From Bradyrhizobium sp. CSS354 (GTDB taxonomy: Bacteria; Pseudomonadota; Alphaproteobacteria; Rhizobiales; Xanthobacteraceae): a stretch of 64,000 nucleotides of DNA. Made by a program: the position numbers and the translations under genes. The DNA lies in NCBI RefSeq assembly GCF_029051725.1, contig NZ_JAACFU010000016.1, forward strand, positions 98,975 to 162,974. Reading direction: 5' to 3'. How positions within the stretch are numbered: the first letter of the stretch is position 1; every line of letters starts with the position of its first letter. Under the pieces are notes generated by a model. It was not told the DNA's origin. It saw only the letters and a list, made by a program, of their open reading frames with translations, and searched no databases. Shown here in pieces: positions 53,916 to 62,709 of the stretch.

Positions 53916-54043
53916 GCCGGCTTTCGGGCGCATGCCCGCCAAGCTTGGCTTGCATGAAGGCTCGCGATCATTAAATTGGGGCCTTAAATCAGTCCCTTGC
54001 ACCCACCTCGATACCGGCCCCCTGCCGAGAAGACCGCATCCGC

Positions 54044-54862
54044 ATGAGCTACGTCGAAGCTACCGATACCTCGCTCCGCAAGACCGGACAGATCAAGCTG
54101 CATGGGCCAAGCGCCTTTGCCGGCATGCGCAAGGCGGGAGCGCTGGTGGCGAAGTGTCTCGATGAGCTCACCGACATCGTCGGGCCCGGCGTTCCGACCG
54201 AGCGCATCGACCAGTTCGTCCGCGACTTCGCCTTCAGCAACAATGCCTATCCGGCGACGCTGATGTATCGCGGCTACCGCTATTCGACCTGCACCTCGCT
54301 CAACCACGTGGTCTGCCACGGCATGCCCGGCGACCGTCCGCTGAAAGAGGGCGACATCGTCAACATCGACGTCACCTTCATCGTCGACGGCTGGTACGGC
54401 GATTCCAGCCGGATGTATGCGGTCGGCCCGATCGCGCGCAAGGCCGAGCGGCTGATCGAGGTGACGTATGAGGCGATGATGCGCGGCATCGCCTCGGTGA
54501 AGCCCGGCGCCACCACCGGCGACATCGGCCACGCGATCCAGAGCTTCGTCGAGCCGCAGGCCATGAGCGTGGTGCGCGATTTCTGCGGCCATGGCCTCGG
54601 GCGCATGTTCCACGACGAACCGAACATCATCCATGTCGGACGGCCCGGCGAGGGCGTGCAGCTCAAGCCCGGCATGTTCTTCACCATCGAGCCGATGATC
54701 AATCTCGGCAAGCCGCATGTGAAGATCCTGTCCGACGGCTGGACCGCCGTGACCCGCGACCGCTCGCTGTCGGCGCAGTTCGAGCACTCCGTCGGCGTCA
54801 CCGCCACCGGCGTCGAAATCTTCACGCTGTCCGAGCGGCATGGCGAGAAGCAGATTGGGTGA
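54044..54862 (+). CDS. map: Type I methionine aminopeptidase
   Basis: Cytosolic metallopeptidase of 272 residues that removes the N-terminal methionine. All five metal ligands are in place: D in NIDVTF, D in YGDSSRM, H in CGHGLGRMFH, E in FTIEPMI and E in QFEHSVGVT; the substrate histidine is in NHVVCHG. An N-terminal extension of about 20 residues precedes the catalytic domain. Located upstream of radC, 106 bases apart, possibly in one transcript. Confidence 0.96.
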   Translation: MSYVEATDTSLRKTGQIKLHGPSAFAGMRKAGALVAKCLDELTDIVGPGVPTERIDQFVRDFAFSNNAYPATLMYRGYRYSTCTSLNHVVCHGMPGDRPLKEGDIVNIDVTFIVDGWYGDSSRMYAVGPIARKAERLIEVTYEAMMRGIASVKPGATTGDIGHAIQSFVEPQAMSVVRDFCGHGLGRMFHDEPNIIHVGRPGEGVQLKPGMFFTIEPMINLGKPHVKILSDGWTAVTRDRSLSAQFEHSVGVTATGVEIFTLSERHGEKQIG

Positions 54863-54967
54863 CTGCGGCTGCCGGCTGAGCTTCGCGGTCGCCCGCTGAC
54901 GTGAACCGGATTTGCCGCAGCAATTGACGGTTGCAAAAACGATTGCCCGCGGCAATGCTGGGGGCCG

Positions 54968-55681
54968 ATGCCCGCCAAGACCGACCACGACAAGAGCAAA
55001 CCCGAAGAAGCGCCGCACTATCTCGGCCATCGCGAACGGCTGCGCGAGCGCTTCTACAGCGCGGGTGCGGACGCGCTCAGCGACTACGAGCTTTTGGAGA
55101 TGGCGCTGTTTCCAGCGCTGCCGCGGCGTGACACCAAGCCGCTGGCGAAGACACTGATCAAGATTTTTGGCTCGTTTGCCGAGGTCGTGCATGCGCCGGT
55201 GGCGCGCCTGCGCGAGGTTGACGGCATGGGCGAATCCGCGATCCACCAGCTCAAGCTGATCGCGGCGGCGGCGCATCGCGTCGCCAAGGGCGGGGTCAAC
55301 AGCCGCAACGCGCTGTCGTCCTGGAACGAGGTGATCGACTATTGCCGCACCAGCATGGCTTTCGCCGACAAGGAGCAATTCCGCCTGCTGTTCCTCGACA
55401 AGCGCAACCAGCTCATCGCCGACGAGGTGCAGCAGACCGGCACCGTCGATCACACCCCGGTCTATCCCCGCGAAGTGATCAAGCGCGCGCTGGAATTGTC
55501 CGCGACCGCGCTGATCCTGGTGCACAACCACCCCTCAGGAGATCCCTCGCCCTCGCAGGCCGACATCCAGATGACCAAGGCGATCATCGACATCGCCAAG
55601 CCGCTCGGGATTGCGGTGCACGATCACATCATCGTCGGCAAGAGCGGGCATGCGAGCTTGCGCGGGATGCGGTTGATCTAG
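54968..55681 (+). CDS. radC: RadC/JAB-domain protein
   Basis: A 237-residue DUF2466/RadC protein with an N-terminal helix-hairpin-helix region (about 15-100) and the C-terminal JAMM/MPN domain, whose zinc motif HNHPSGDPSPSQAD is complete. The family name is historic; a role in repair has been questioned. The stop overlaps the convergent glycine-zipper gene stop by 4 bases. Confidence 0.93.
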   Translation: MPAKTDHDKSKPEEAPHYLGHRERLRERFYSAGADALSDYELLEMALFPALPRRDTKPLAKTLIKIFGSFAEVVHAPVARLREVDGMGESAIHQLKLIAAAAHRVAKGGVNSRNALSSWNEVIDYCRTSMAFADKEQFRLLFLDKRNQLIADEVQQTGTVDHTPVYPREVIKRALELSATALILVHNHPSGDPSPSQADIQMTKAIIDIAKPLGIAVHDHIIVGKSGHASLRGMRLI

Positions 55682-55998
55682 TAGCAATATCGCGGATCGA
55701 CCGGGACATAGGAGCCGTCCCGGCGCTGCATGTAGCAGCCGCGCTGATAGGCGTAATAGCCGGAGCGGCGGCGTTCGCCCTCGGAGGCGATCGCAGCCCC
55801 CGTGCCGGCACCGACGACGGCGCCGATGGCGGCTCCGCGGCCCCCGCCGATGGCGCCACCCACGATCGCTCCACCGACGCCGCCGAGAATGGCACCGCCA
55901 ATTGCGTCCTGCGCCGCCGCCTCATGAGTAGGCATCGCCATCACGACCGTCAGACATGCCGCTATAGCGAAACTTCCAATGCGAAGACCTCGAAGCAT
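55678..55998 (-). CDS. Exported glycine-zipper protein
   Basis: A 106-residue protein with signal peptide (core FAIAACLTVVMAM) followed by glycine-zipper repeats: GGAILGGVGGAIVGGAIGGG and GAAIGAVVGAGTGAAI. The C-terminus has a Tyr/Arg-rich CYMQRRDGSYVPVDPRYCY block with two cysteines. Such proteins associate with membranes or outer-membrane assemblies. It faces radC and their stop codons overlap. Confidence 0.8.
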   Translation of the reverse strand: MLRGLRIGSFAIAACLTVVMAMPTHEAAAQDAIGGAILGGVGGAIVGGAIGGGRGAAIGAVVGAGTGAAIASEGERRRSGYYAYQRGCYMQRRDGSYVPVDPRYCY

Positions 55999-56146
55999 GC
56001 TCGCCCTCCCCTGTGGTCAGACGAGTCATAGCGCCGCAGCCGGATTCGGACCAGAAGAATCACCACGCCGGGACCCGGCGCTTCTCGCGATGGCGTCGGA
56101 GGCTCGGCTCGAAGGCGGCTCAGGCCATGCCGCGTGCGGATTCATC

Positions 56147-56521
56147 TCAAGCATCGACCCAGCGCTGCACCGCCTCGGCGGTGTCAGCCGGTGTGGTGTT
56201 GAAGCAGATCGCGGCGTCGGGCGCCAGGCGGTGGACGAGGTTGAGCACCTTCTCGAACAGCAGCAGGCGCTCCTTCGGCTCGCGCAGGCCCGCGCCAATC
56301 ACGATGCAGTCGAAATTCTCCTCGCGCAACGCTGCCGTCACAGCGGCTTCCGCCGCGGCATCGAGATCGATCAGGCAACTCGTGACTTCGTAACCAAGAT
56401 CGCGCAGGCGCAGCAACTGCGCATCGATATAGTCGCGCACGAGCTCCGGCGTGAGCTGGGGGAATGCGCTGTAATCCGCGTTGCCGGGTTCGATGCCGAT
56501 CGCGAGGACGCGCGTGGTCAT
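56147..56521 (-). CDS. Hypothetical protein of 124 residues
   Basis: A soluble alpha/beta-looking protein: MTTRVLAIGIEP strand, DYSAFPQLTPELVRDYID helix, YEVTSCLIDLD strand, FDCIVIGAGLRE strand, and AICFNTTP near the end. AGGAG six bases before the ATG supports translation. The pattern resembles a Rossmann-like or receiver-like fold but without typical motifs. No family named. Confidence 0.65.
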   Translation of the reverse strand: MTTRVLAIGIEPGNADYSAFPQLTPELVRDYIDAQLLRLRDLGYEVTSCLIDLDAAAEAAVTAALREENFDCIVIGAGLREPKERLLLFEKVLNLVHRLAPDAAICFNTTPADTAEAVQRWVDA

Positions 56522-56771
56522 GCAGGGCTCCTTGCCGGACTGCCGCCTCGCTAACGGAGAGCGGCCCCTCCCGGTTCCCTCGCGGGGCGGCCGCCCTGAT
56601 CCCGGTCCTGCCGCTCATTTCCCGGCGAGGTTGTAACCCACTTCACACGCGGTGGCCCTGCGGCCTGCCAGACTTGCGGGAGATCACGCTGGCCTTACGC
56701 CCTGATCACGGCACCTGGTTCATTTCGACTAACGCGCAGTTGCGAAAATTCATTCATTGCGGGAGCGGAAA

Positions 56772-58160
56772 ATGATTTCATTCGAGAGTCTGAAAAGCGA
56801 ATACGAGGGCAATTGGGCCAATCTCGAGATCCGGCCTGCACGCCTCTCCGACGCGAACGCGGTCGCGCGCAAGGCCATCAACGGCAAGGCGACCTATCAG
56901 CAGATCGAACGGTTGACCGGCGTCCCCTGGTATTTCGCTGCTCTCTGCCACTACCGCGAGTCCAATTTCGATTTCGACACCTATCTCGGCAACGGCGAAA
57001 CGCTTCATCGCACGACGACCATCGTTCCGAAAGGACGCGGCCCGTTTGCCACGTTCGTGGACGGCGCAGTGGACGCCTTCAGAATCCAGAATTTCATCGG
57101 CGCTCACGATTGGGGGATCGGGCGGATTCTATTCCGGCTCGAAGCCTTCAACGGCTTCGGCTATCATGCCAAGGGCTGCAATTCGCCGTATCTCTATGGC
57201 GGTTCGACGCTGTATGGCCCGCCCGAGGCAAGGGCCGGCAAATTCGTCCGCGATCATGTGTTCGATTCGAACCACGTCGATTCCCAGCTCGGCACCGCGG
57301 TGATCCTGCATGCAATGATGTCGCTGGATTCCTCGATCACCCTCGACGGCAGCCCGCAATTCGCCAGCCGCGCGGAGCCGGAGGACGACGCGGCATCGAC
57401 GATCGTTCTCATGCAGCAGGCGCTCAACAAGCACGGCGCCAATCCGCCGCTCGCCGAGGACGGCATCAGCGGACCGAAGACCAGGGCTGCGGTCTCGCAG
57501 TTTCAGCAGCAGAACGGCCTGAGAGACACCGGACTTCTCGACGGCGCCACGGTCGCCACCCTCACGCGCGCGGCGCAGTCGGGCCCCACGGGATCGACCG
57601 GCGATATGTCCCGAATCATGAAGCGGCTGGAGGACGTCGCGCAATTGCTGCGGCCACCGGTCGGCGCTGCGACGCCGGCTACGACGACATCGGGCAACAC
57701 GCTGCCCGCCACCACGGATCCGATCAGCCTGTTCGAGCGGCTCTTTTCCCTCGTCAACAAGACAGCCCCCATGCCAGGGCCCCTCACCCCGACCAGTTCC
57801 GCCCCCGTCGATCAGTTGAAGCAGGTCGTCGATCTGCTCGGCACCTTGCTCAACAGGGACGGCAAGCCCGTCCTCGGTCAGGTCAATGGCGCGCTCGGCG
57901 ACACCATCGGCAAGATGCTCGACGGCAAGAAGACTGCGCTCGGCATCGGCGGCTCGCTGATCACGGCGTTGCTGTCTTCGGTGACGGCGAGTCCCAATGC
58001 AGGCGGTATTGCCGGACTGCTCGGGACGCTCGTGTCGGCCGTGCCGGGCCTCGGCCAGTTCGCGATGCCGATCACCCTGGCGCTCACGGCCTGGGGCGTG
58101 CTCGGCAAGATGGAGAAGTGGGCCCAAGGCACCGCGCCGCCGCCCAGGCCGACGACCTAG
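56772..58160 (+). CDS. Lysozyme-like cell-wall hydrolase with peptidoglycan-binding domain
   Basis: A 462-residue protein. The first about 190 residues resemble the ZliS-type lysozyme family: a catalytic glutamate in HYRESNFDF, YLGNG, VPKGRGPF and NGFGYHAKGCNSPYLYGGS. A peptidoglycan-binding-1 domain follows (about 210-270, with LAEDGISGPKTRAAV). A Ser/Thr/Pro-rich linker leads to a Gly/Ala-rich hydrophobic C-terminal region (LLGTLVSAVPGLGQ, then PITLALTAWGVLG). No signal peptide is visible, so export would need another route, or the hydrophobic tail inserts in the membrane. The ATG at 56772 is chosen from GGAG upstream. Phage-lysin-like layout, but no phage genes are near. Confidence 0.85.
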   Translation: MISFESLKSEYEGNWANLEIRPARLSDANAVARKAINGKATYQQIERLTGVPWYFAALCHYRESNFDFDTYLGNGETLHRTTTIVPKGRGPFATFVDGAVDAFRIQNFIGAHDWGIGRILFRLEAFNGFGYHAKGCNSPYLYGGSTLYGPPEARAGKFVRDHVFDSNHVDSQLGTAVILHAMMSLDSSITLDGSPQFASRAEPEDDAASTIVLMQQALNKHGANPPLAEDGISGPKTRAAVSQFQQQNGLRDTGLLDGATVATLTRAAQSGPTGSTGDMSRIMKRLEDVAQLLRPPVGAATPATTTSGNTLPATTDPISLFERLFSLVNKTAPMPGPLTPTSSAPVDQLKQVVDLLGTLLNRDGKPVLGQVNGALGDTIGKMLDGKKTALGIGGSLITALLSSVTASPNAGGIAGLLGTLVSAVPGLGQFAMPITLALTAWGVLGKMEKWAQGTAPPPRPTT

Positions 58161-58206
58161 TCTGCGGCCATCTTCGAGACGCCCGCCTATGGCGGGCCCT
58201 CAGGAT
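58161..58206. repeat. Short intergenic hairpin, family E
   Basis: GCCCGCC (58181-58187) and GGCGGGC (58191-58197) form a perfect 7-bp stem with a 3-base loop between convergent genes, flanked by CTTCGAGAC and CCTCAGGATGAGG, which together look like a common bradyrhizobial intergenic repeat. Possible bidirectional terminator. Confidence 0.6.
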
Positions 58207-58226
58207 GAGGTCGCGTTTCGCGGCGC

Positions 58227-58919
58227 CTACTGACGCAGCATGATCAGGGGATCGGCGGTATCGGGGACGCGCCGCCATTGCGCGTTGTCGTCGGCCTCGA
58301 ACTGCCAGGCCTCGCCGGCCTTCGACAGCAGGATGATCTGGCCGCGCTCGAGCCGCCATTGCGTCGGGTTGAACTGCGCGATGGCCGCATCGCATTTCGG
58401 CTTGAGGAAGACCTGGAAATTGTCCGGCCCGGCTTCCGTGTTGGTCAGCGTCAGCCCGCAGACAGGCTGGCCGTTGCCCCGCACGATCGACCAGTCGCCG
58501 ATCATCTGGTCCATCGACTTCGCCATCGAACGAGCGGCGGCGAGGTCCTGCAGGATGTAGACGCCCTCGCCTTGCCGCAGGCCCTCGAAGATGCCGGCCT
58601 CGACCTCGGTGAAATCGATCACGGCTTCACCGCTCGCATCTTGCAAGCGGACGATGTCGAGACCCCTGACGCTCCAGGCGACGATGTCCTTGGTGAAGGG
58701 CAGCGCGGCCTTGCAGGCCGGCTCCAGCTCGAGCTTGAAGCCTTGAGCAGCAGTGTCGGCCTTGAGCGTGACGACGCAGGTCTTGCTGCGCTCGGTGGTC
58801 GAGAGCTCCCACTGCCCGGGCATCTCCTTCTTCAGGGTCGTCGTATCCTGCGCCAACGCGAGGCCGATCGCGGCCAAGTAGGCCGCGAAGGCGAATGCAA
58901 CGACCCGAAGAGCTCCCAT
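58227..58919 (-). CDS. AprI/Inh-family metalloprotease inhibitor domain protein
   Basis: A 230-residue periplasmic protein with signal peptide (VVAFAFAAYLAAIGLALA). Two similar halves follow, each in the AprI/Inh pattern: GQWELSTTERSKTCVVTLK (about 35-53) and GDWSIVRGNGQPVCGLTLT (about 141-159), each with a cysteine and a later LEPACK or LKPKCD. The inhibitors of this family block serralysin-like metalloproteases by their N-terminus. Translation is coupled to the upstream dehydrogenase (one-base overlap). The protease target is not in the window. Confidence 0.82.
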   Translation of the reverse strand: MGALRVVAFAFAAYLAAIGLALAQDTTTLKKEMPGQWELSTTERSKTCVVTLKADTAAQGFKLELEPACKAALPFTKDIVAWSVRGLDIVRLQDASGEAVIDFTEVEAGIFEGLRQGEGVYILQDLAAARSMAKSMDQMIGDWSIVRGNGQPVCGLTLTNTEAGPDNFQVFLKPKCDAAIAQFNPTQWRLERGQIILLSKAGEAWQFEADDNAQWRRVPDTADPLIMLRQ

Positions 58920-59908
58920 CAGCGTCCCTTGAACGGCGTTTCCGCAACCGGCGTCAACGGCGCCTTGCCGGCGAACCAGGACTTGAGATTGTCGACCACG
59001 AGCTGGTCCATCGCGTTGCGCGTCACCACCGAGGCCGAGCCGATATGCGGCAGCAGCACGACGTTCTGCATGGTCTTGAGCTCGTCCGGCACGTTCGGCT
59101 CGGCCGCGAATACGTCGAGACCTGCGGCAAGGATGGTGCCTGATTTCAGCGCCTGGACCAGCGCCGGTTCGTCGATCACCGAGCCGCGCGCGACGTTGAC
59201 CAGCACACCGCGCGGGCCGAGCGCCTTCAGCACCTCGGCGTTGATCATCTTGTTGGTGCTGGCGCCACCGGGCACGATCACCATCAGCGTATCGACCGCC
59301 TTCGCCATCTCGATCAGGTCGGGGTAGTGCTTGTAGGAGACGTCCTTGGACGGATTGCGGGTGTGATAGACCACCGGCACCAGCGAGGCATCAAGCCGGC
59401 GCGCGATCGCCTGGCCGATCCGGCCCATGCCGACGATGCCGACCTTGCGATCGCGCAGCGAGCCGACGCTGAGCGGATAGTTCTGGGTCTGCCAGAGACC
59501 GGAGCGCACATAACGGTCGGCCTTGATGAACTCACGCACCGTGGAGATCAGAAGCCCCATCGCGACGTCGGCGACCTCTTCGGTCAGCACGTCGGGCGTA
59601 TTGGTGACGATGATGTTGTGCTCGGCGGCGTATTTGGCGTCGACGTGGTCATAGCCGACGCCGAAGCTCGCCACCATCTCGATCTTGGGCAATTGCGACA
59701 GCGACTGCTTGTCGGCACGCACGGTGTGATAGGTCACCGCCACGCCGCGGATCTTTTCGCGAACCGCCGGCGTCAGCCGCTCGAGATCGCCCCGCGTCTC
59801 CGCCTTGTGCACGACGAAATGATCGGAAAACCCGTTCTCGAGGATCGGCCGGACCGGCCCATAAATCAGAAGGTCGATCTTTTCGGACGAAATCGAACCG
59901 GTGGTCAT
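58919..59908 (-). CDS. 2-hydroxyacid dehydrogenase (D-isomer type)
   Basis: NAD(P)-dependent enzyme of 329 residues. The Rossmann motif GMGRIGQAIARR is in the middle, the Arg of VNVARGSVIDE contacts the carboxylate, and EPNVPDEL plus LLPHIGSAS supply the catalytic Glu and His. FGVGYDHVD is the conserved substrate-side loop. GhrB/glyoxylate reductase-like enzymes share this layout; the substrate is not fixed. The start overlaps the permease stop by one base (TGATG), so it belongs to the ABC operon. Confidence 0.93.
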   Translation of the reverse strand: MTTGSISSEKIDLLIYGPVRPILENGFSDHFVVHKAETRGDLERLTPAVREKIRGVAVTYHTVRADKQSLSQLPKIEMVASFGVGYDHVDAKYAAEHNIIVTNTPDVLTEEVADVAMGLLISTVREFIKADRYVRSGLWQTQNYPLSVGSLRDRKVGIVGMGRIGQAIARRLDASLVPVVYHTRNPSKDVSYKHYPDLIEMAKAVDTLMVIVPGGASTNKMINAEVLKALGPRGVLVNVARGSVIDEPALVQALKSGTILAAGLDVFAAEPNVPDELKTMQNVVLLPHIGSASVVTRNAMDQLVVDNLKSWFAGKAPLTPVAETPFKGR

Positions 59909-60726
59909 CAGTTGTCCTTTCCAAGCGCGCTCTCGTGCCAGCGCCGTAAAACGAGGTGGGAAACTAGCGCCAGCACCCCATAGATGACAATCCCGGCCAG
60001 CGACAACAGCAGCAGCGCTGCGAACATGCGGGGTATGTTCAAGCGGTAGCCTGATTCTGCGATCCTGTAGGCGAGCCCGGACCCGGCGCCGGCCGTTCCC
60101 GCCGCGATCTCGGCCACAACCGCGCCGATCAGCGACAGACCGCCGGCAATGCGCAGGCCACCGAGAATGTAAGGCAGCGCCGCCGGCAGCTTGAGAAAGC
60201 GCAGGGTCTGCTGCGGCGAGGCGCCATAGAGCTGGAACAGGCCTGCGAGGTTGCGATCGACCGAATTGAGCCCGAGCGTGGTGTTCGACAGCACCGGGAA
60301 AAAGGCCACGATGAAGGCACAGACTACGACCGCGGTCTGCTGCTCCAGATAGATCAGCAGCAGCGGCGCGATCGCGATGACAGGCGTAACCTGAAGCACC
60401 ACGGCATAGGGGAATAGCGATGCTTCCACCCATTTGGACTGATTGAACAGCAGTGCCAGCGCGATGCCGCCAATGCTGGCCGCGACAAAACCTTCAAGCG
60501 TGGTCAGCAGTGTCGCGGCGAGCGATTGCGACAGCACCGCCCAATCCTTGATCAGCGTCAGGAAAATGACCGAGGGCGCCGGCAGCACGTAAGGCGGGAT
60601 GTCCTTGATGCGGACCACGAGCTCCCAGGCGAGAAGTCCCGCCGCGAACACGATAACCGGCAGCACGAAGCGCAACGCGCGTTGCACGCCGGACCGCTTC
60701 GCTATGACGGCAGCTTGCGCATTCAT
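59908..60726 (-). CDS. ABC transporter permease, SsuC/TauC/ThiX type
   Basis: A 272-residue permease with six membrane segments. The conserved BPD_transp_1 region carries the EAA-type loop LFQLYGASPQQTLRFLKLPAALPYILGGLRIAGGLSLI (seen in two parts). Members transport sulfonates, nitrate or thiamine precursors. The start at 60726 overlaps the ATPase gene by 4 bases (ATGA); the frame extends upstream to 60960, but that stretch is inside the ATPase gene. Forms one transporter with the neighbouring ATPase and binding protein. Confidence 0.92.
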   Translation of the reverse strand: MNAQAAVIAKRSGVQRALRFVLPVIVFAAGLLAWELVVRIKDIPPYVLPAPSVIFLTLIKDWAVLSQSLAATLLTTLEGFVAASIGGIALALLFNQSKWVEASLFPYAVVLQVTPVIAIAPLLLIYLEQQTAVVVCAFIVAFFPVLSNTTLGLNSVDRNLAGLFQLYGASPQQTLRFLKLPAALPYILGGLRIAGGLSLIGAVVAEIAAGTAGAGSGLAYRIAESGYRLNIPRMFAALLLLSLAGIVIYGVLALVSHLVLRRWHESALGKDN

Positions 60727-61538
60727 AGCGTCGACTGCCCTGAATAGGACGGCGCCAGCGCGGCCGACACGCTCCGGCAGTAATCCGAATAGGCGGCGGA
60801 GGTACGAAACTCCTCGCCGCGCGGCTCGACCGTCTCGATGCGGATGTCGGCCTGGATGCGGCCCGGCCGCGCCGTCATGACCACCACACGCTGCGACAGA
60901 TAGACGGATTCGAACACCGAATGCGTGACGAAGATGACGGTCTTGCCGAGCCTGCGCCACAGCGCGAGCAAATCGTTGTTGAGGCGGAAGCGCGTGATTT
61001 CGTCGAGTGCCGCGAATGGCTCATCCATCAGGAGGATATCAGGGTCGGTGACGAGCGCGCGCGCCAGCGACACCCGCATCTTCATGCCGCCGGAGAGCTC
61101 GCGCGGGAAAGCCTCGGCGAAATCGGCAAGCCCGACGCTTGCCAGCGCCTCGTCGGCTCGCCCGCGCGATTCCGCCTTCGGAACGCCCGCCAGCTTCAGC
61201 GGCAATCGCACGTTCTCGCGCACGCTGGTCCAGGGCATCAGGGTCGGTTCCTGAAATACGAAGCCGATGCCGTGACCTGGGCGCGGTGTGCCCTCGCGAC
61301 GCGCCAGCCTTACGATTCCTGACGACGGCGCGCTGAGCTCGGCGATCAGCCGCAGCGCGGTGGATTTGCCGCAACCTGACGGCCCCAGCAACGAAATGAA
61401 CTCGCCTCTGCGCACCGCAAGGTCGAGCGGGCCGAGCGCCACCACGCCGTTGTCATAGGTCTTCGTCACGCCGCGCAGGCTGACAGCCAGGGCCGTCAGG
61501 CCGGTCTCGACCCCCGTCAACGTTTTGACTGATGACAT
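60723..61538 (-). CDS. ABC transporter ATP-binding protein, SsuB/TauB type
   Basis: A 271-residue ATPase. It has the Walker A GPSGCGKST, Q-loop VFQEPTLMPW, signature LSGGMKMR, Walker B ILLMDEPFAALDE and H-loop FVTHSVFE. The short N-terminus and the absence of a regulatory C-terminal domain fit the nitrate/sulfonate/taurine group. 10 bases after the binding-protein stop and overlapping the permease start. Confidence 0.94.
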   Translation of the reverse strand: MSSVKTLTGVETGLTALAVSLRGVTKTYDNGVVALGPLDLAVRRGEFISLLGPSGCGKSTALRLIAELSAPSSGIVRLARREGTPRPGHGIGFVFQEPTLMPWTSVRENVRLPLKLAGVPKAESRGRADEALASVGLADFAEAFPRELSGGMKMRVSLARALVTDPDILLMDEPFAALDEITRFRLNNDLLALWRRLGKTVIFVTHSVFESVYLSQRVVVMTARPGRIQADIRIETVEPRGEEFRTSAAYSDYCRSVSAALAPSYSGQSTL

Positions 61539-61548
61539 CGCCCTTGCG

Positions 61549-62571
61549 CTACGGCTTGCTCGGGCGCAGCTCAGCGCCGACGCCCTTGTTGACGAAGCGC
61601 AGCGTATAGGATTTGCGGAAATCGAGGTCTGCCTTCACGACGCCTGCCTTCACCATCTTGTTGAAGAAGGAGGTGTAGCGCTCGTCGCTCATCGCGCCGA
61701 TGCCGTTCTTCAGCGAATCGCCGGAATCCACGATGCCGTATTCCTTCATCTTAGCGACGGAATAGGCGAGCAGCTCGTCGGTCATCTCCGGATTGAGCTT
61801 CTTGATCATGGCGTTGCCCGCGGAATTGTCGCGGTAGATGTAATTATACCAGCCGACCATGGAGGCATCGACGAAACGCTGCACCAGGTCGGGCTTCTTC
61901 TCGACCACGTCACGTCGGCTCTCGATCAAGGTCGAATAGGTGTTGAAGCCGTAATCGGCGAGCAGCAACACGTTGGGCTTGAAGCCGGCGGCCTTCTCGA
62001 CCGCGAAGGGCTCCGAAGTGACGTAACCCTGCATCGCGCTCTTGGGATTGGCGATGAAGGGCTGCGGATTGAAATTATAGGGGCGAACGTTCTTCTCGCT
62101 GAAACCGTACTCGGACTTCAGCCACTGGAAATAGCTGGTCATGCCCTCCTTGGAGACAAACAGCGTCAGCGGCTTGAGGTCCTCGATCTTGGCGACCTTG
62201 GCATCGGGCTGCGTCAGCATCACCTGCGGATCCTTCTGGAAGACCGCGGCGATCGTGACGACCGGGACGTTGTTGGCGACCGCGTCGAACGACATCAGCG
62301 TGTTCGCGGCCATGAAGAAATCGATCTTGCCGGCGATCAGGAGCATCCGGTTGTTCTCGTTTGGGCCACCGGGAACGATGGTGACGTCGAGGCCGTATTT
62401 CTTGTAAGTGCCGTCGGCGACGGCCTGGAAAAAGCCGCCATGCTCGGCCTCGGCGACCCAATTGGTGCCGAACATGACCTTGTCCAGGGTTTCGGCGCGC
62501 GCCGGAACGACCGAGACCAAAGCGGCCATCAGGCCCGCCGTTAAGGCTCGCCGCAGATGAGAAGGGCTCAT
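61549..62571 (-). CDS. ABC transporter substrate-binding protein, NMT1/THI5-like
   Basis: A 340-residue periplasmic protein with signal peptide (LTAGLMAALVSVVPARA). The mature part starts TLDKVMFGTNWVAEAEHGGFFQAVADGTYKKYGLDV, the NMT1/THI5-type pattern for thiamine-pyrimidine or similar ligands; the shorter GGPNENNRMLLIAGKIDF segment lines the pocket. No aminohydroxymethylpyrimidine enzymes are near, so the ligand could as well be another small nitrogen compound. First gene of the minus-strand operon; faces the creatininase-family gene divergently. Confidence 0.9.
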   Translation of the reverse strand: MSPSHLRRALTAGLMAALVSVVPARAETLDKVMFGTNWVAEAEHGGFFQAVADGTYKKYGLDVTIVPGGPNENNRMLLIAGKIDFFMAANTLMSFDAVANNVPVVTIAAVFQKDPQVMLTQPDAKVAKIEDLKPLTLFVSKEGMTSYFQWLKSEYGFSEKNVRPYNFNPQPFIANPKSAMQGYVTSEPFAVEKAAGFKPNVLLLADYGFNTYSTLIESRRDVVEKKPDLVQRFVDASMVGWYNYIYRDNSAGNAMIKKLNPEMTDELLAYSVAKMKEYGIVDSGDSLKNGIGAMSDERYTSFFNKMVKAGVVKADLDFRKSYTLRFVNKGVGAELRPSKP

Positions 62572-62709
62572 GATGGGACTCCGTCGATCGCTGCTGGCCG
62601 ATGTCTAATCAACGCGATAGAACCGCAAGACATTCGGGGACGCGAGCCGGTCTGGCCCGCGTCCCCTGATAACCTAAATTACGCAACAAATTCGGGCAAA
62701 GAAACTTTG

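Noticed and set aside
52514..53974. A 486-codon plus-strand frame overlapping the MscS gene in another phase
   Set aside because: It is Arg-rich without membrane segments or motifs, while the alternative frame gives a perfect MscS channel.
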